Shown here: piece by piece, positions 8,542-17,037 of the stretch
Position numbering within the stretch: the stretch's first letter is position 1
Layout of the letters: each line of letters begins with the position of its first letter
The notes under the pieces: generated by a model
The model's database searches: none
What the model was told of the DNA's origin: nothing
What the model saw: the letters and a program-made list of their open reading frames with translations, nothing else
Assembly: GCA_964627805.1 (NCBI GenBank)
Contig: CAZVLA010000028.1
Location: 1 to 64,000, forward strand
DNA length: 64,000 nucleotides
DNA from: CAZAMI01 sp964627805
GTDB lineage: Archaea > Thermoproteota > Thermoprotei_A > Sulfolobales > NBVN01
Reading direction: 5' to 3'
Position numbers and translations under genes: made by a program

Positions 8542-9453
8542 CTAGCTAACGGCGTAGTTATTTAGCTCACCTACTCCAAATACCTTAAGGTACTGCCTCT
8601 TTAGGTCTTCCTTCAGTAGGTGTATGTATATCTGCGTGGTCTTTATGTCCTTATGACCTAATATTGCCTGGACCGTAGGTAGGTTCATGCCCCTCCTAAG
8701 TGCTTCAGTAGCGAATGTATGCCTTAATACGTGGGGTCTAACCTTCTTAGGATCTATACCGGCCCTCTTAGCTAGTGTTTTTAGTCTTTTATAGAGTCCT
8801 GAGTAACTTAATGGTACTAACTTATCCTCGGGTTTTAGGTTAGGTAAGTAACTCCTAAGTACCTTCTCACTAAGTGGTCCAAAGAAGACTACCCTTTCCT
8901 CGCCGTACTTTGCGTTTCTAACGATTATTTCATGAGCTTCTAAGTCTACGTCCTCAGCCCTTATAGACAGTAATTCTTGAGCTCTAAGCCCTGTCTCGAA
9001 GAGAAGCGATATTATCAGTAAGTCTATAACGTCCCTTGACGCTTCTAAGAGCTTAAGTACCTCATTACTACTTAATGTAGTTGGTCTTCTCCTCCCCCTA
9101 GGTCTAGATACTGTGGGTACTCTATCAGCTATACCTAACCACTTAAGGAAGGCCCTAACGAATAGTGTGTAGTAGTGTAAAGTTGCTTGAGCCCTCCTCC
9201 TATCCCTCCTCCCCCTCGGGAACCCCTCTCTTAATCTCTTTAATCTCCATTTAGTGTAGTCCCTTAAGTTAAGCTCCGATACTAACTCCTTACTAGCGAA
9301 GCGTAGGAAGTCTGTAATACCTGCTCTATACGCCTTAACAGTCTTATCTGAAGCACCTGCTGATTGTAGAGCTACTAAGAACTCCTCCAAAGCCTCCCAA
9401 ACACTTAATTCCTTGATGTACTCCGGAGGTGGTGGTAGGTCGAATTTAACCAC
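8542..9453 (-). CDS. xerA: Tyrosine recombinase XerA
   Basis: Site-specific recombinase expected to resolve chromosome dimers at an archaeal dif site. The N-terminal SAM-like core-binding domain covers about residues 10-115. The catalytic domain keeps R157 (TGLRAQE), K182, H241 and R244 (HVLRHTF), H267 (LGH) and nucleophile Y276. 303 residues matches archaeal XerA. GTG start preceded by a GGGGTG ribosome binding site. No dif-like site was recognised in this window. It is unusual that it leads an operon with a metabolite-repair phosphatase, an MBL hydrolase and a dehydrogenase. Confidence 0.93.
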   Translation of the reverse strand: MVKFDLPPPPEYIKELSVWEALEEFLVALQSAGASDKTVKAYRAGITDFLRFASKELVSELNLRDYTKWRLKRLREGFPRGRRDRRRAQATLHYYTLFVRAFLKWLGIADRVPTVSRPRGRRRPTTLSSNEVLKLLEASRDVIDLLIISLLFETGLRAQELLSIRAEDVDLEAHEIIVRNAKYGEERVVFFGPLSEKVLRSYLPNLKPEDKLVPLSYSGLYKRLKTLAKRAGIDPKKVRPHVLRHTFATEALRRGMNLPTVQAILGHKDIKTTQIYIHLLKEDLKRQYLKVFGVGELNNYAVS

Positions 9454-9519
9454 TAAGCACCCCTAAACTGTCCTAGGCTATGTAATACCTTATAAAATCA
9501 CTAAAAGTGTTTGGTGTTA

Positions 9520-10578
9520 CTATACAAAGCTCTTACTAATGTCTAAGGTTTCACCAGTCCTCTCAATAGCTATGTCAAATGCAGTCTCAGCTATTGTTTC
9601 GAACGCATTAGCTGTCTCACCTAACTTATCTAGGAACTCCCTAATCGTTAAGTAAGTCCTATCTAGTCCGAATTCCTTGAATAGTATCTCATTATACTTC
9701 CTCATGTGGTTTCTGTACTCAGCTATTAAGTTCAGTGCTTCATTAACTAGGTACGGGTCGGGCTGTGATATGCACCTATCAACCCTATCAACTATCAGCA
9801 ACAGCATATCTATAGACTCCTTAAATATATCCGACTTACTAGCTAACTTATCAATAACGGTATCACCGCTCTCCAAGATTAAAGTAGCTGCCCTATTCAG
9901 AGTATCAGCTGCCTCCTCGTAAGCCCTAACTACTGCCCTATACTCAGTAGCTAATGTTGGTTTAATACCTAAGTACTTACCAATCACTCTATTAACTTGA
10001 GTAAGGATTAACTGACGAGCTGTTAATGCGTGAAGCCTGTCAACTTCGTTCTCAAGTTCCCTAACCTCATTAAGTAAGTGCGGCTTCCTCTCGATGATTG
10101 CCGTCTCTATGTGCTGAACCATGAATCTAACCAAGTTAGACATCCTACTAATTATTGTAGCCGCTGAGTACTTACTAGGGTCTATCAGTATCTGAATAAC
10201 TATTCTCTTAGGTGTGTGCTCAATTATCTCAGTACCTATTAACAACCTAACTATATCTCTAATTATCTTGAGTTGAGTTTCTGATAGAACACCACTCACT
10301 GACTCAATAACGATCCTATCAGTACCTAAGATGTAACCCGCGTATATCGCTCTCGTTAAAAGACTCTCTGAGGAGCTCGGGCTTACCTTAACCCTCATTA
10401 CCCTCTCCTTACGCTGAGTAGTCATACTCAATGGTGTTAATCTTAAGGAACCATCCTCAAGAACCTCAATATTTATTGCATCACCGGGGCTCAGACCTAC
10501 CGACTTAACCCACTCAGCTGGTAGGGAAATCATTAATGTTGAGCGACCGAATCTCTGTACCCTCCTTACTTCAGGCAC
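9520..10578 (-). CDS. PhoU-like phosphate/AbrB-domain regulator
   Basis: Archaeal PhoU-family protein, 352 residues. Residues 1-50 form a SpoVT/AbrB swapped-hairpin DNA-binding or dimerisation domain (RFGRSTLMISLP, WVKSVGLSPGD). From about residue 80 the chain is helical and resembles PhoU helical bundles (ELENEVDRLHA, EEAADTLNRAA). Such proteins are thought to modulate phosphate transport. No pst genes are present nearby. Upstream is the longest gene-poor stretch of the window, with two copies of a 15-bp repeat 60 bp apart. Confidence 0.85.
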   Translation of the reverse strand: MPEVRRVQRFGRSTLMISLPAEWVKSVGLSPGDAINIEVLEDGSLRLTPLSMTTQRKERVMRVKVSPSSSESLLTRAIYAGYILGTDRIVIESVSGVLSETQLKIIRDIVRLLIGTEIIEHTPKRIVIQILIDPSKYSAATIISRMSNLVRFMVQHIETAIIERKPHLLNEVRELENEVDRLHALTARQLILTQVNRVIGKYLGIKPTLATEYRAVVRAYEEAADTLNRAATLILESGDTVIDKLASKSDIFKESIDMLLLIVDRVDRCISQPDPYLVNEALNLIAEYRNHMRKYNEILFKEFGLDRTYLTIREFLDKLGETANAFETIAETAFDIAIERTGETLDISKSFV

Positions 10579-10903
10579 CTTACCTACCCACTTAAAATGT
10601 ATTAGCGTGTTTAAAAAGAGTTGCTCCCGATTAATTATTAGCAGTAAAGTAAATAAGCTGGTCGCAGGTATTTCTTAACTACTTATACACTTAGTTATCT
10701 GTATTAAAGTGAATAAGTTAGGCTGTAAATAACGTATCTAATGTATTTTAATTGGTTCCTTAGAGTAATTACAAAATGTATCCGCGTAAAAAGTATTAAA
10801 GCTAATGGCTATTGAAAATACTTATTTAGCTCTACCTAATAACGAGCGAAATAATTACTTAAGTAATAACTTTAAGAATCCCTAAGTACTAAGTATGTAC
10901 GGA
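10579..10903. other. Gene-poor AT-rich region upstream of the PhoU-like gene
   Basis: No open reading frame is supported here. On the minus strand a TTTTTAAAC element near 10610-10618 could be the TATA box of the PhoU-like gene. Two copies of TAAAGTRAATAAGYT start at 10645 and 10705. The rest is AT-rich with scattered TTA and GTAC motifs. A C/D RNA candidate follows at 10904. Confidence 0.6.
10645..10719. repeat. Two imperfect 15-bp direct repeats exactly 60 bp apart
   Basis: TAAAGTAAATAAGCT at 10645-10659 and TAAAGTGAATAAGTT at 10705-10719 differ at two positions. Their 60-bp offset is close to six helical turns, so both would face the same side of DNA. They lie upstream of the PhoU-like gene and could be regulator-binding sites. 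The AT-rich background makes chance possible. Confidence 0.35.
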
Positions 10904-10958
10904 CCTATGAAGAGGGCTTGGCGTCGCTGAGTGGTGATGTTATGAACCCCTCTGAGGT
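10904..10958 (+). ncRNA. C/D box guide RNA candidate
   Basis: C box ATGAAGA (10907-10913, 6 of 7), 13-nt guide, D' CTGA (10927-10930), 3-nt spacer GTG, C' GTGATGT (10934-10940), 11-nt guide, D CTGA (10952-10955). The D'-spacer-C' core CTGAGTGGTGATGT is nearly identical to those of two other candidates in the window. The second guide predicts target AGGGGTTCATA, which resembles an elongator tRNA-Met anticodon arm; that match is tentative. The RNA lies just before the stop codon of the oppositely oriented protease gene. Confidence 0.65.
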
Positions 10959-10962
10959 TTTA

Positions 10963-11610
10963 TTAAGTGATTAGGAATATAGCTACCGCAGCGGCTATAG
11001 TTACTAACCAAGTAGTTACTGAGTACTTAATCACCTTAAATCCGTCTAGGGGAGGTATTGGTAGTAGGTTAAATAGTGCTATCCAAGCATTTACGTTACT
11101 AATGAATCTTAAGTAAGCACTTAGCGGGTAGGGGGTGATTATTGCCGCTATGAATGATGCTATAGCTACTACCATATTAGCTACTGGACCAGCTATTGAG
11201 ACCCTAAACTCGATATCCGGCGGTGGTATTCCGTAGTAAGCCATTATGTAGACTGCGCCAGGCGCTGCTATTATGAATGGTGATCCGAAGAGCTTAGCTG
11301 TTATGAATGCTACTGCTACAGCTAGTATGAGTCCCTTATACCATGCCCTGTACTTAGCGAATAAGTTATACTTCCTAGCTACCTGCCTATGCGCTAATTC
11401 GTGAAACACGAACGCCGTAGCTACGGCTATACCCGATATCAGCAACCACAACCATAACTGAGGGGTACGCGCTACTATATCCTTGGCTGAGAACGCTAGT
11501 GTTAGTGCTGCCCACGACGCTATTAAGTCGATTACCTCCCTCGACCTACTCACGTACACCCTAGCCCTAGGTGCTGGGTAGTAGTCGCTGTACATCCCCA
11601 TCCTAAGCAC
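10963..11610 (-). CDS. Site-2 protease family (M50) membrane metalloprotease
   Basis: Intramembrane zinc protease, 215 residues, with several hydrophobic segments. The zinc motif HELAH is at residues 70-74 and the second motif LPIPPLDG ends near residue 190, supplying the third ligand D189. N-terminal residues 1-25 are hydrophilic and Tyr/Arg-rich. Family members cleave membrane-bound substrates within the bilayer; the target here is unknown. Alternative ATG starts lie 3 and 5 codons downstream of the annotated start. No PDZ domain is present, as in short archaeal forms. Confidence 0.9.
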   Translation of the reverse strand: MLRMGMYSDYYPAPRARVYVSRSREVIDLIASWAALTLAFSAKDIVARTPQLWLWLLISGIAVATAFVFHELAHRQVARKYNLFAKYRAWYKGLILAVAVAFITAKLFGSPFIIAAPGAVYIMAYYGIPPPDIEFRVSIAGPVANMVVAIASFIAAIITPYPLSAYLRFISNVNAWIALFNLLPIPPLDGFKVIKYSVTTWLVTIAAAVAIFLIT

Positions 11611-11651
11611 CTATGTTCGATGGTGTTTAAGTATTAAGTACCTCACCCAAC

Positions 11652-12539
11652 TTAAGCTTTCGCACCCTGCCTTAACTCAACTAACACACCCTCCTTTACG
11701 TGTAGATCTAGTTGCGGGAACGGTATCTCTACACCAGCCTTCTTAAGTTCCTCCCTAATTAGTTCTAGACATAGCTTCCTGGTTTCATACCAAACCTTAC
11801 TAGGTGCCCAGAACCTAACTGTGAGCACTATAGCTGAATCACCGAACTCCTTAACGTATACTTCAGGTACTGGATTAACGAGTACGTACGGGTTCCTATC
11901 TAGTGCCTTCATTATAGCTTCCTTAGCCTTAGGTATGTCCGACTTATATGAGATACCTACGTCGATAACCACCCTAATAGCTGATGCCTTACTGTAATTC
12001 ATTACTACTGACTTAAACAGTTTGTCATTAGGTACCCTAACTACGTACCCATCCCAAGACCTAATCTTAGTCGATATTATATCTATATCAATTACTTGAC
12101 CCCTAATAATCTCTGAAGTACCGGCATCTACCTGAACACTATCACCTATCTTTATGGGTCTCTCAATATACAAGAATACACCACTTAAGAAATTAGAGAG
12201 TACGGTCTGGCTCGCGAAGCCCACGACAATACCTACTATACCACCAGCAACTAGGAGCCCCGTTAAGTTTATACCTAGAGGTGCTAAGGCAGCTGCTAGT
12301 CCTAGGAAGAGTACCCCGTAAACAATGACCTTCTCAATAACGTTGTATATGTAGGGCTCCATCCTAATCTTTAAGGACCTCCTGAGTAGGGTCCTTATGG
12401 CTAGAGCTACTAACACCACAACAGCTACTGATAGGGTAACACCTAGGAACTTAATTAGCATGTCCCAGAAGTTACTTGCTGATGCGAATACCTGCTGCAT
12501 CGTAGCGTTAACTACATTAGCTAGGCCCGTAGTACCCAT
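11652..12539 (-). CDS. mscS: Small-conductance mechanosensitive channel (MscS family)
   Basis: Turgor-gated channel. Three transmembrane segments lie in the first 130 residues. The pore helix AGGIVGIVVGFASQTVLSN and the following GVFLYIERPIKIGD beta-domain entry are the MscS signature. The cytoplasmic alpha/beta cage follows. I place the start at the ATG (12537-12539) because AAGGGGTG sits six bases upstream of it; a longer GTG-started frame reaches 12548. It overlaps the end of the upstream DUF432 gene, so the pair is translationally coupled. Confidence 0.92.
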   Translation of the reverse strand: MGTTGLANVVNATMQQVFASASNFWDMLIKFLGVTLSVAVVVLVALAIRTLLRRSLKIRMEPYIYNVIEKVIVYGVLFLGLAAALAPLGINLTGLLVAGGIVGIVVGFASQTVLSNFLSGVFLYIERPIKIGDSVQVDAGTSEIIRGQVIDIDIISTKIRSWDGYVVRVPNDKLFKSVVMNYSKASAIRVVIDVGISYKSDIPKAKEAIMKALDRNPYVLVNPVPEVYVKEFGDSAIVLTVRFWAPSKVWYETRKLCLELIREELKKAGVEIPFPQLDLHVKEGVLVELRQGAKA

Positions 12540-13215
12540 ACTCAACACCCCTTAATGAAGTAACTATTAGGTTTAGACTCCAAGGAATTGAGACTTTCTC
12601 AACACCTCTTCTCTTGGATGGTTCATTCAATGCCCTAGCAAATGGCTTGTACGGATTAGGTGAAAGAGTTACTGCCTCATAATAAACCCTCAACTTCCTT
12701 AACTCCCTGAAAACATCTAATGACTCAATATCTATTATAGTGTATTCGTAGGTAATAGCCACTTCGCTACTTGGTACTACTACCTTTATTAAACCCTCAA
12801 AGGTACCTTCCTCAGCCTCACTTAAGTTATCATAAACTTCACTTTCGTAGTATCTACAGATTAACCCATCAATGATACTTCCATGGAGCGTGAATTTCGT
12901 CTTGAATGGATTAATGACTACTATGGGTGATTCATCAACCATAACTACTAACTCGTAAGGCACTCTCACCCAGTACTCACAACCACCCGTACTAACTATT
13001 GGCGACTTAAACCTTAAGTAGAGAACATTAGTTAGTTTAGATGGTGTATTAACCGGAGGAACAGGTACTAATTCAATGGATGCCTCCCTATCTATCTTGA
13101 ATTTCCTGTCAGTATAGAGATCCTTAACTAGTAACTCCTTACCCCTCCTAATTACTTCAGCATTACCCACCTTAACCACGTCGCCATCACTAACTATCCA
13201 AGGTGATACAGACAC
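12517..13215 (-). CDS. DUF432 family protein
   Basis: 232-residue protein that resembles archaeal DUF432 proteins, which I recall as frequent neighbours of mscS genes. It is soluble and beta-rich, with conserved-looking TGGCEYWVRVPYE and LSPNPYKPFARALNEPS segments. Its 3' end overlaps the mscS start, which supports a functional link to osmotic or mechanosensitive signalling. Biochemical function is not established. GTG/ATG usage upstream was not decisive; the 13215 start follows a purine-rich region. Confidence 0.72.
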   Translation of the reverse strand: MSVSPWIVSDGDVVKVGNAEVIRRGKELLVKDLYTDRKFKIDREASIELVPVPPVNTPSKLTNVLYLRFKSPIVSTGGCEYWVRVPYELVVMVDESPIVVINPFKTKFTLHGSIIDGLICRYYESEVYDNLSEAEEGTFEGLIKVVVPSSEVAITYEYTIIDIESLDVFRELRKLRVYYEAVTLSPNPYKPFARALNEPSKRRGVEKVSIPWSLNLIVTSLRGVEYGYYGPS

Positions 13216-13317
13216 GAACCTACCCTAAGTAATTTACTTGATCTTAAGCAACCCTTAAAAGGGTACTACCCCTACCTCTTATTACTAACTACCTTCTTAA
13301 CTTAATTCGGTGGTTGA

Positions 13318-14019
13318 ATGTCGTTGAAGATAAATCCTGAAGTGCTTAGCAAGTTGATTACGAGGATTACCTACTACATTGAGGACGCTGAGGTAATCGG
13401 TTTAGGTACTGGAAGGACTATGACTTACGTAGTTAACTACTTAAGTAAATACGAGCTGCTTAAAGGTAAGACCTTAGTACCCTCATCAATAGATACTGCA
13501 CTCAAGCTAAGGAAGCTAGGGTTTAAGGTGACTAGCCCGTTAAGTACTGAATCCCTTGATGTTTACATAGATTCAGCAGATGAGGTCGACCCTAAGTGGA
13601 ATATGATTAAGGGTGGTGGCGCAGCATTAACTATGGAGAAGATACTGACTTACTACTCGAGGAAGAGAGTATTCGTAGTTACTGAGGACAAGTTAGTACA
13701 CAAATTATGTAGCAAGCATTACATACCCTTAGACGTAGTTCCTGAATCTTTAACAATGGTGACCAACTACTTAAGTAGTAGAGGCTTCGACGTTAGGATT
13801 AGAGAAGGTAGTGGTAAGAGAGGTCCTGTGAGGAGTGATTTCGGGGGCTTAATAATTGATGTTAAACCACCTAGTAATTTACTAAGTAATCTAGAAGCAC
13901 TTGATAAGCTACTAACCTACCTACCTGGAGTCATCTCATCAGGTTTATTCGTGGGACTTGTTGATGTTGGTTACATATTACTTAGTGAGGAATTGAGGGA
14001 GTATGTTATGAGGGATTAA
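13318..14019 (+). CDS. rpiA: Ribose-5-phosphate isomerase A
   Basis: Interconverts ribose 5-phosphate and ribulose 5-phosphate for nucleotide synthesis. 233 residues. The phosphate loop GLGTGRT lies near residue 29, the DSADEVD acidic motif near residue 84 and the KGGGAAL catalytic loop follows, all RpiA hallmarks. ATG start preceded by GGTGGT. The 3' end overlaps the convergent thioredoxin reductase gene by 14 bases. Confidence 0.95.
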   Translation: MSLKINPEVLSKLITRITYYIEDAEVIGLGTGRTMTYVVNYLSKYELLKGKTLVPSSIDTALKLRKLGFKVTSPLSTESLDVYIDSADEVDPKWNMIKGGGAALTMEKILTYYSRKRVFVVTEDKLVHKLCSKHYIPLDVVPESLTMVTNYLSSRGFDVRIREGSGKRGPVRSDFGGLIIDVKPPSNLLSNLEALDKLLTYLPGVISSGLFVGLVDVGYILLSEELREYVMRD

Positions 14020-14998
14020 GTAAGTACTCGTAAGTGCTTAAGGCGGCCAATGCCCCATCAGCGGCTGCTGTAATTACTTGATCGAACTTCCTCCTACACC
14101 TACTTACTGTACAGTCACCTGCGGCGAAGATTCCCTTAATACTTGTTTCTTGGTTAGGACCTACCACTACATACCCTCTCTCATCAACTTCAAGACCTAA
14201 TCTTAGGAAGAAGTCCTTGGGTGGTTCTGAACCTATCTCTACAAACACTCCATCAACCTTAATTACTTTCTCCTCGTTAGTGCTTCTATCCTTAACTTTA
14301 ACCCACTCGACATGCTCCTTACCCCCTACTTCAGTAATTACTGAGTTAAGTACTGTAACTATGTTTGGTCTTTCCTTAATCATGTCTACGTATATCGGAA
14401 ATGCCCTAAAACTCAGCCTTCTGTGTATTAAGTACACCTTAACAGCATAGCTACTCAGTAGTAGAGCTGCTTGGAGAGCTGCATTACCCCCACCCACGAC
14501 AGCCACGATCTTACCCTTAAAGAGTGGGGCATCACATGCTGCACAGTATGAAACACCTTTACCTACGAACTTATCCTCACCAGGGACTCCTAACCTCCTC
14601 CTACGACTACCTACGGCTAATATTACTGCTTTACATCTGAATTCCCTACCTGACTTAGTAATTACTTTAAATCCTTCGTGGGTCTTAACTACGTTAATTA
14701 CCTCATCAGTAACTATGGGTACTCCGTACTTCATTACGTGCTCAGCCATTCTCCTACCTAATTCAGGGCCTCTAATTTCGGGTAATCCTATGTAGTCATC
14801 TATTAATCCAGCCTCGTTTAGAGTACCTCCAACATCCTTAGTTACTACTAATACCTTCACCTTAAACCTAGCTAAGTATAGGGCAGCTGATAGCCCAGCT
14901 GGTCCGGCACCAATTACTACTACGTCGTTTACTCCTTCGGTAGTACTTACCTTAGTAGGTAGTGACAGCCTGAATGACTTAATGTTAACCACCCTCAT
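14006..14998 (-). CDS. trxB: Thioredoxin reductase-like FAD/NAD(P) disulfide reductase
   Basis: Low-molecular-weight thioredoxin reductase fold, 330 residues. FAD site GAGPAGLSAALYLA is at residues 30-43, NAD(P) site VGGGNAALQAA in the middle and C-terminal FAD motif AAGDCTV near residue 293. The redox-active pair C152-A-A-C155 reduces the partner disulfide. Partner (thioredoxin or glutaredoxin-like protein disulfide oxidoreductase) is not in the window. ATG start at 14998. Confidence 0.92.
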   Translation of the reverse strand: MRVVNIKSFRLSLPTKVSTTEGVNDVVVIGAGPAGLSAALYLARFKVKVLVVTKDVGGTLNEAGLIDDYIGLPEIRGPELGRRMAEHVMKYGVPIVTDEVINVVKTHEGFKVITKSGREFRCKAVILAVGSRRRRLGVPGEDKFVGKGVSYCAACDAPLFKGKIVAVVGGGNAALQAALLLSSYAVKVYLIHRRLSFRAFPIYVDMIKERPNIVTVLNSVITEVGGKEHVEWVKVKDRSTNEEKVIKVDGVFVEIGSEPPKDFFLRLGLEVDERGYVVVGPNQETSIKGIFAAGDCTVSRCRRKFDQVITAAADGALAALSTYEYLLNPS

Positions 14999-15121
14999 TA
15001 CTTACTTAGTATGTTAAGGGTTTAAGCGTAACTAAGTAGATAAAGTACTTTAAGTAATTAAGTTTAAGCTTACTATGCTGCGTAACAAATACCTTAGTTC
15101 CGAGGCAATTATTTTTCGGTA

Positions 15122-15811
15122 GTGTATATGCGTAGGAGCGTCTTAATAATTGATGGCTCGTTGAAGGCATTAGGTCTTAAGGCATTCTACAGTGTCTGCA
15201 GTAATGTTAGGGTTGAGTTTAGTAGGGTTGATATTAGGGTGTATTCTGAACGTATAGTTAAACATTCGGTAGCGGGGGATCCCTCTAAGCTACTTAATCA
15301 CCCCATAGTTAACGCATATAAGGAGTTCCTATGGAAGTTAGGGATCAACGCTAGTAGGTATAAGGTACTTAGTGAGTACTTGCTTAGGAAGTTAATGAGG
15401 AAGGGGTACAGGTACTTAAGCAGCTACAACAACCTTACTGAGTTACTCCATGCAGTAGTTGCTGAAACGCTAATACCCCTAACCCTACTTGACATCACGC
15501 ACGCTAGAAAACCCCTAATCATTAGGTACTCTAAGCCTGGTGAGATTGTCGAATTAGGTAATAGAGTTATTGAGTTAAGCGGTAGGGAGGTAGTCATTAG
15601 TGATGCTCTAGGTAAGATTATGTACTTACTACCGACTAAGTACGTACCTAAGTACAGAGTTAGTGAAGATACTAAGTCAGTAATTATCATAGGATATTCC
15701 GTACCTAAGGTACCTAATACATTAGTAACGAACGCTATCACGAAGTACGTTAACTACTTAAGCATGTTCTACCATGAAGTTTCATGCACTGATGTGAGGT
15801 CCTGTAACTAA
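15122..15811 (+). CDS. Solo B3/4 domain protein (PheRS-beta editing-like)
   Basis: 229 residues, resembling COG3382: the B3/4 tRNA-editing domain of phenylalanyl-tRNA synthetase beta present as a free protein. The evidence is the ordered conserved blocks: HPIVNAYKEFLWKLGIN, an RKPLIIRYSKPGE stretch, and a C-terminal SEDTKSVIIIGYSVP segment followed by the terminal helix. Function of solo B3/4 proteins is uncertain; tRNA or amino-acid proofreading is a plausible inference. An upstream AT-rich region contains no other gene. Confidence 0.72.
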   Translation: MYMRRSVLIIDGSLKALGLKAFYSVCSNVRVEFSRVDIRVYSERIVKHSVAGDPSKLLNHPIVNAYKEFLWKLGINASRYKVLSEYLLRKLMRKGYRYLSSYNNLTELLHAVVAETLIPLTLLDITHARKPLIIRYSKPGEIVELGNRVIELSGREVVISDALGKIMYLLPTKYVPKYRVSEDTKSVIIIGYSVPKVPNTLVTNAITKYVNYLSMFYHEVSCTDVRSCN

Positions 15812-15861
15812 AGTAAGTACTACTTTATTAATTTAGGGTAATCCTCATTAAGGGGGAAATT

Positions 15862-16977
15862 ATGGGTAGTAAATATGTAAAAATTAATGCGCCATTCATA
15901 ACTGACGAGGAGATTAATGAAGTTATTGAGACGTTAAGAAGTGGTTACTTAGCATCAGGTCCCAAGGTTAGGGAGTTTGAGGAGTTATTCGCTAAGTACT
16001 TAGGTGTGAAGTACGCATTAACGGTCTCTAACGGTACCATAGCTCTCTACCTAGCACTTAAGGCGTTAGGTATTGGTGAAGGTGATGAAGTCATCGTACC
16101 TGACTTCACATTCTTCGCAACAGCATCAACAGTGGTTTTATGCGGTGCCAAACCAGTATTCTCAGATATTAACCTGAGGACATACACCATAGATCCTAAC
16201 GCTTTAGAGGAGTTAATTACTGAGCGGACTAAGGCGGTAGTGGTTGTTCACTTATATGGTCACCCAGTAAATATGGATGGGGTCCTTAAGGTAGCTAGGG
16301 ACTACGGACTTTACGTAATTGAAGACTGCGCCCAAGCTCACGGAGCTGAATTTAGGGGTTCGAAGGTCGGTGGTTTAGGGGATGTTGGCGCCTTTAGTTT
16401 CTATGCTACCAAGAACTTAACCATGGGTGAGGGTGGTGCCGTGGTAACTAATAATGATGAGGTAGCTAGGTACGTATCACTGCTTAGGAATCACGGGCAG
16501 GATAGGAAGTACCACCACATACTTATTGGTTGGAACTTTAGGATAACCGATATTCAAGCAGCTATCGGTATTCATCAGCTAAGGAAGTTAGACGGCATGA
16601 ATAGGCGTAGGAGGGAATTAGCTAAGGTGTATAATGAGGAGTTAAGTGATTTAGATGGCATTTCATTACCTATTGAGGAAAGTTGGGGTAAGCATGTATA
16701 CCATCAATACGTTATATGGGTTAAGGGCGGGGAGGTAGTTAGGGCTAAGTTAATGAGTTACTTAGATAGTAAGGGTGTTCAAACAGCTATTCACTATCCG
16801 GAACCTCTCCATGCTCAACCAGCATTAAGTAAGTATGCAGTAGGTGTTAAGTGCCCTAACGCTACTAAGGCATCTAAGCACGTACTCTCACTACCTATGC
16901 ATCCCGGATTGAGTATTGATGACGTACTTTACGTGTGTAAGTGCGTTAAGGAGTTCTTCAAGTACTTCAGTAAGTAG
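15862..16977 (+). CDS. DegT/DnrJ/EryC1/StrS-family sugar aminotransferase
   Basis: PLP-dependent aminotransferase making amino sugars or related compounds, 371 residues. PLP lysine is K184 in SFYATKN; the upstream IEDCAQAHGA block and downstream EGGAVVTN are classic for the family. N-terminal LRSGYLASGPKV is the substrate-side signature. No other nucleotide-sugar genes adjoin, so the sugar substrate and product (glycan, lipid head group) are unknown. ATG follows GGGGGAAATT. Confidence 0.9.
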   Translation: MGSKYVKINAPFITDEEINEVIETLRSGYLASGPKVREFEELFAKYLGVKYALTVSNGTIALYLALKALGIGEGDEVIVPDFTFFATASTVVLCGAKPVFSDINLRTYTIDPNALEELITERTKAVVVVHLYGHPVNMDGVLKVARDYGLYVIEDCAQAHGAEFRGSKVGGLGDVGAFSFYATKNLTMGEGGAVVTNNDEVARYVSLLRNHGQDRKYHHILIGWNFRITDIQAAIGIHQLRKLDGMNRRRRELAKVYNEELSDLDGISLPIEESWGKHVYHQYVIWVKGGEVVRAKLMSYLDSKGVQTAIHYPEPLHAQPALSKYAVGVKCPNATKASKHVLSLPMHPGLSIDDVLYVCKCVKEFFKYFSK

Positions 16978-17037
16978 TAATTACCTTAATTACCTAACTA
17001 ATAACAGTGTAATAGAGGTGCGAATACGCCTAAGTAC

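Noticed and set aside
8542..9453. XerA as sign of an integrated element
   Set aside because: Length and motifs fit the chromosomal archaeal XerA; no attachment repeats, tRNA junction or viral genes adjoin.
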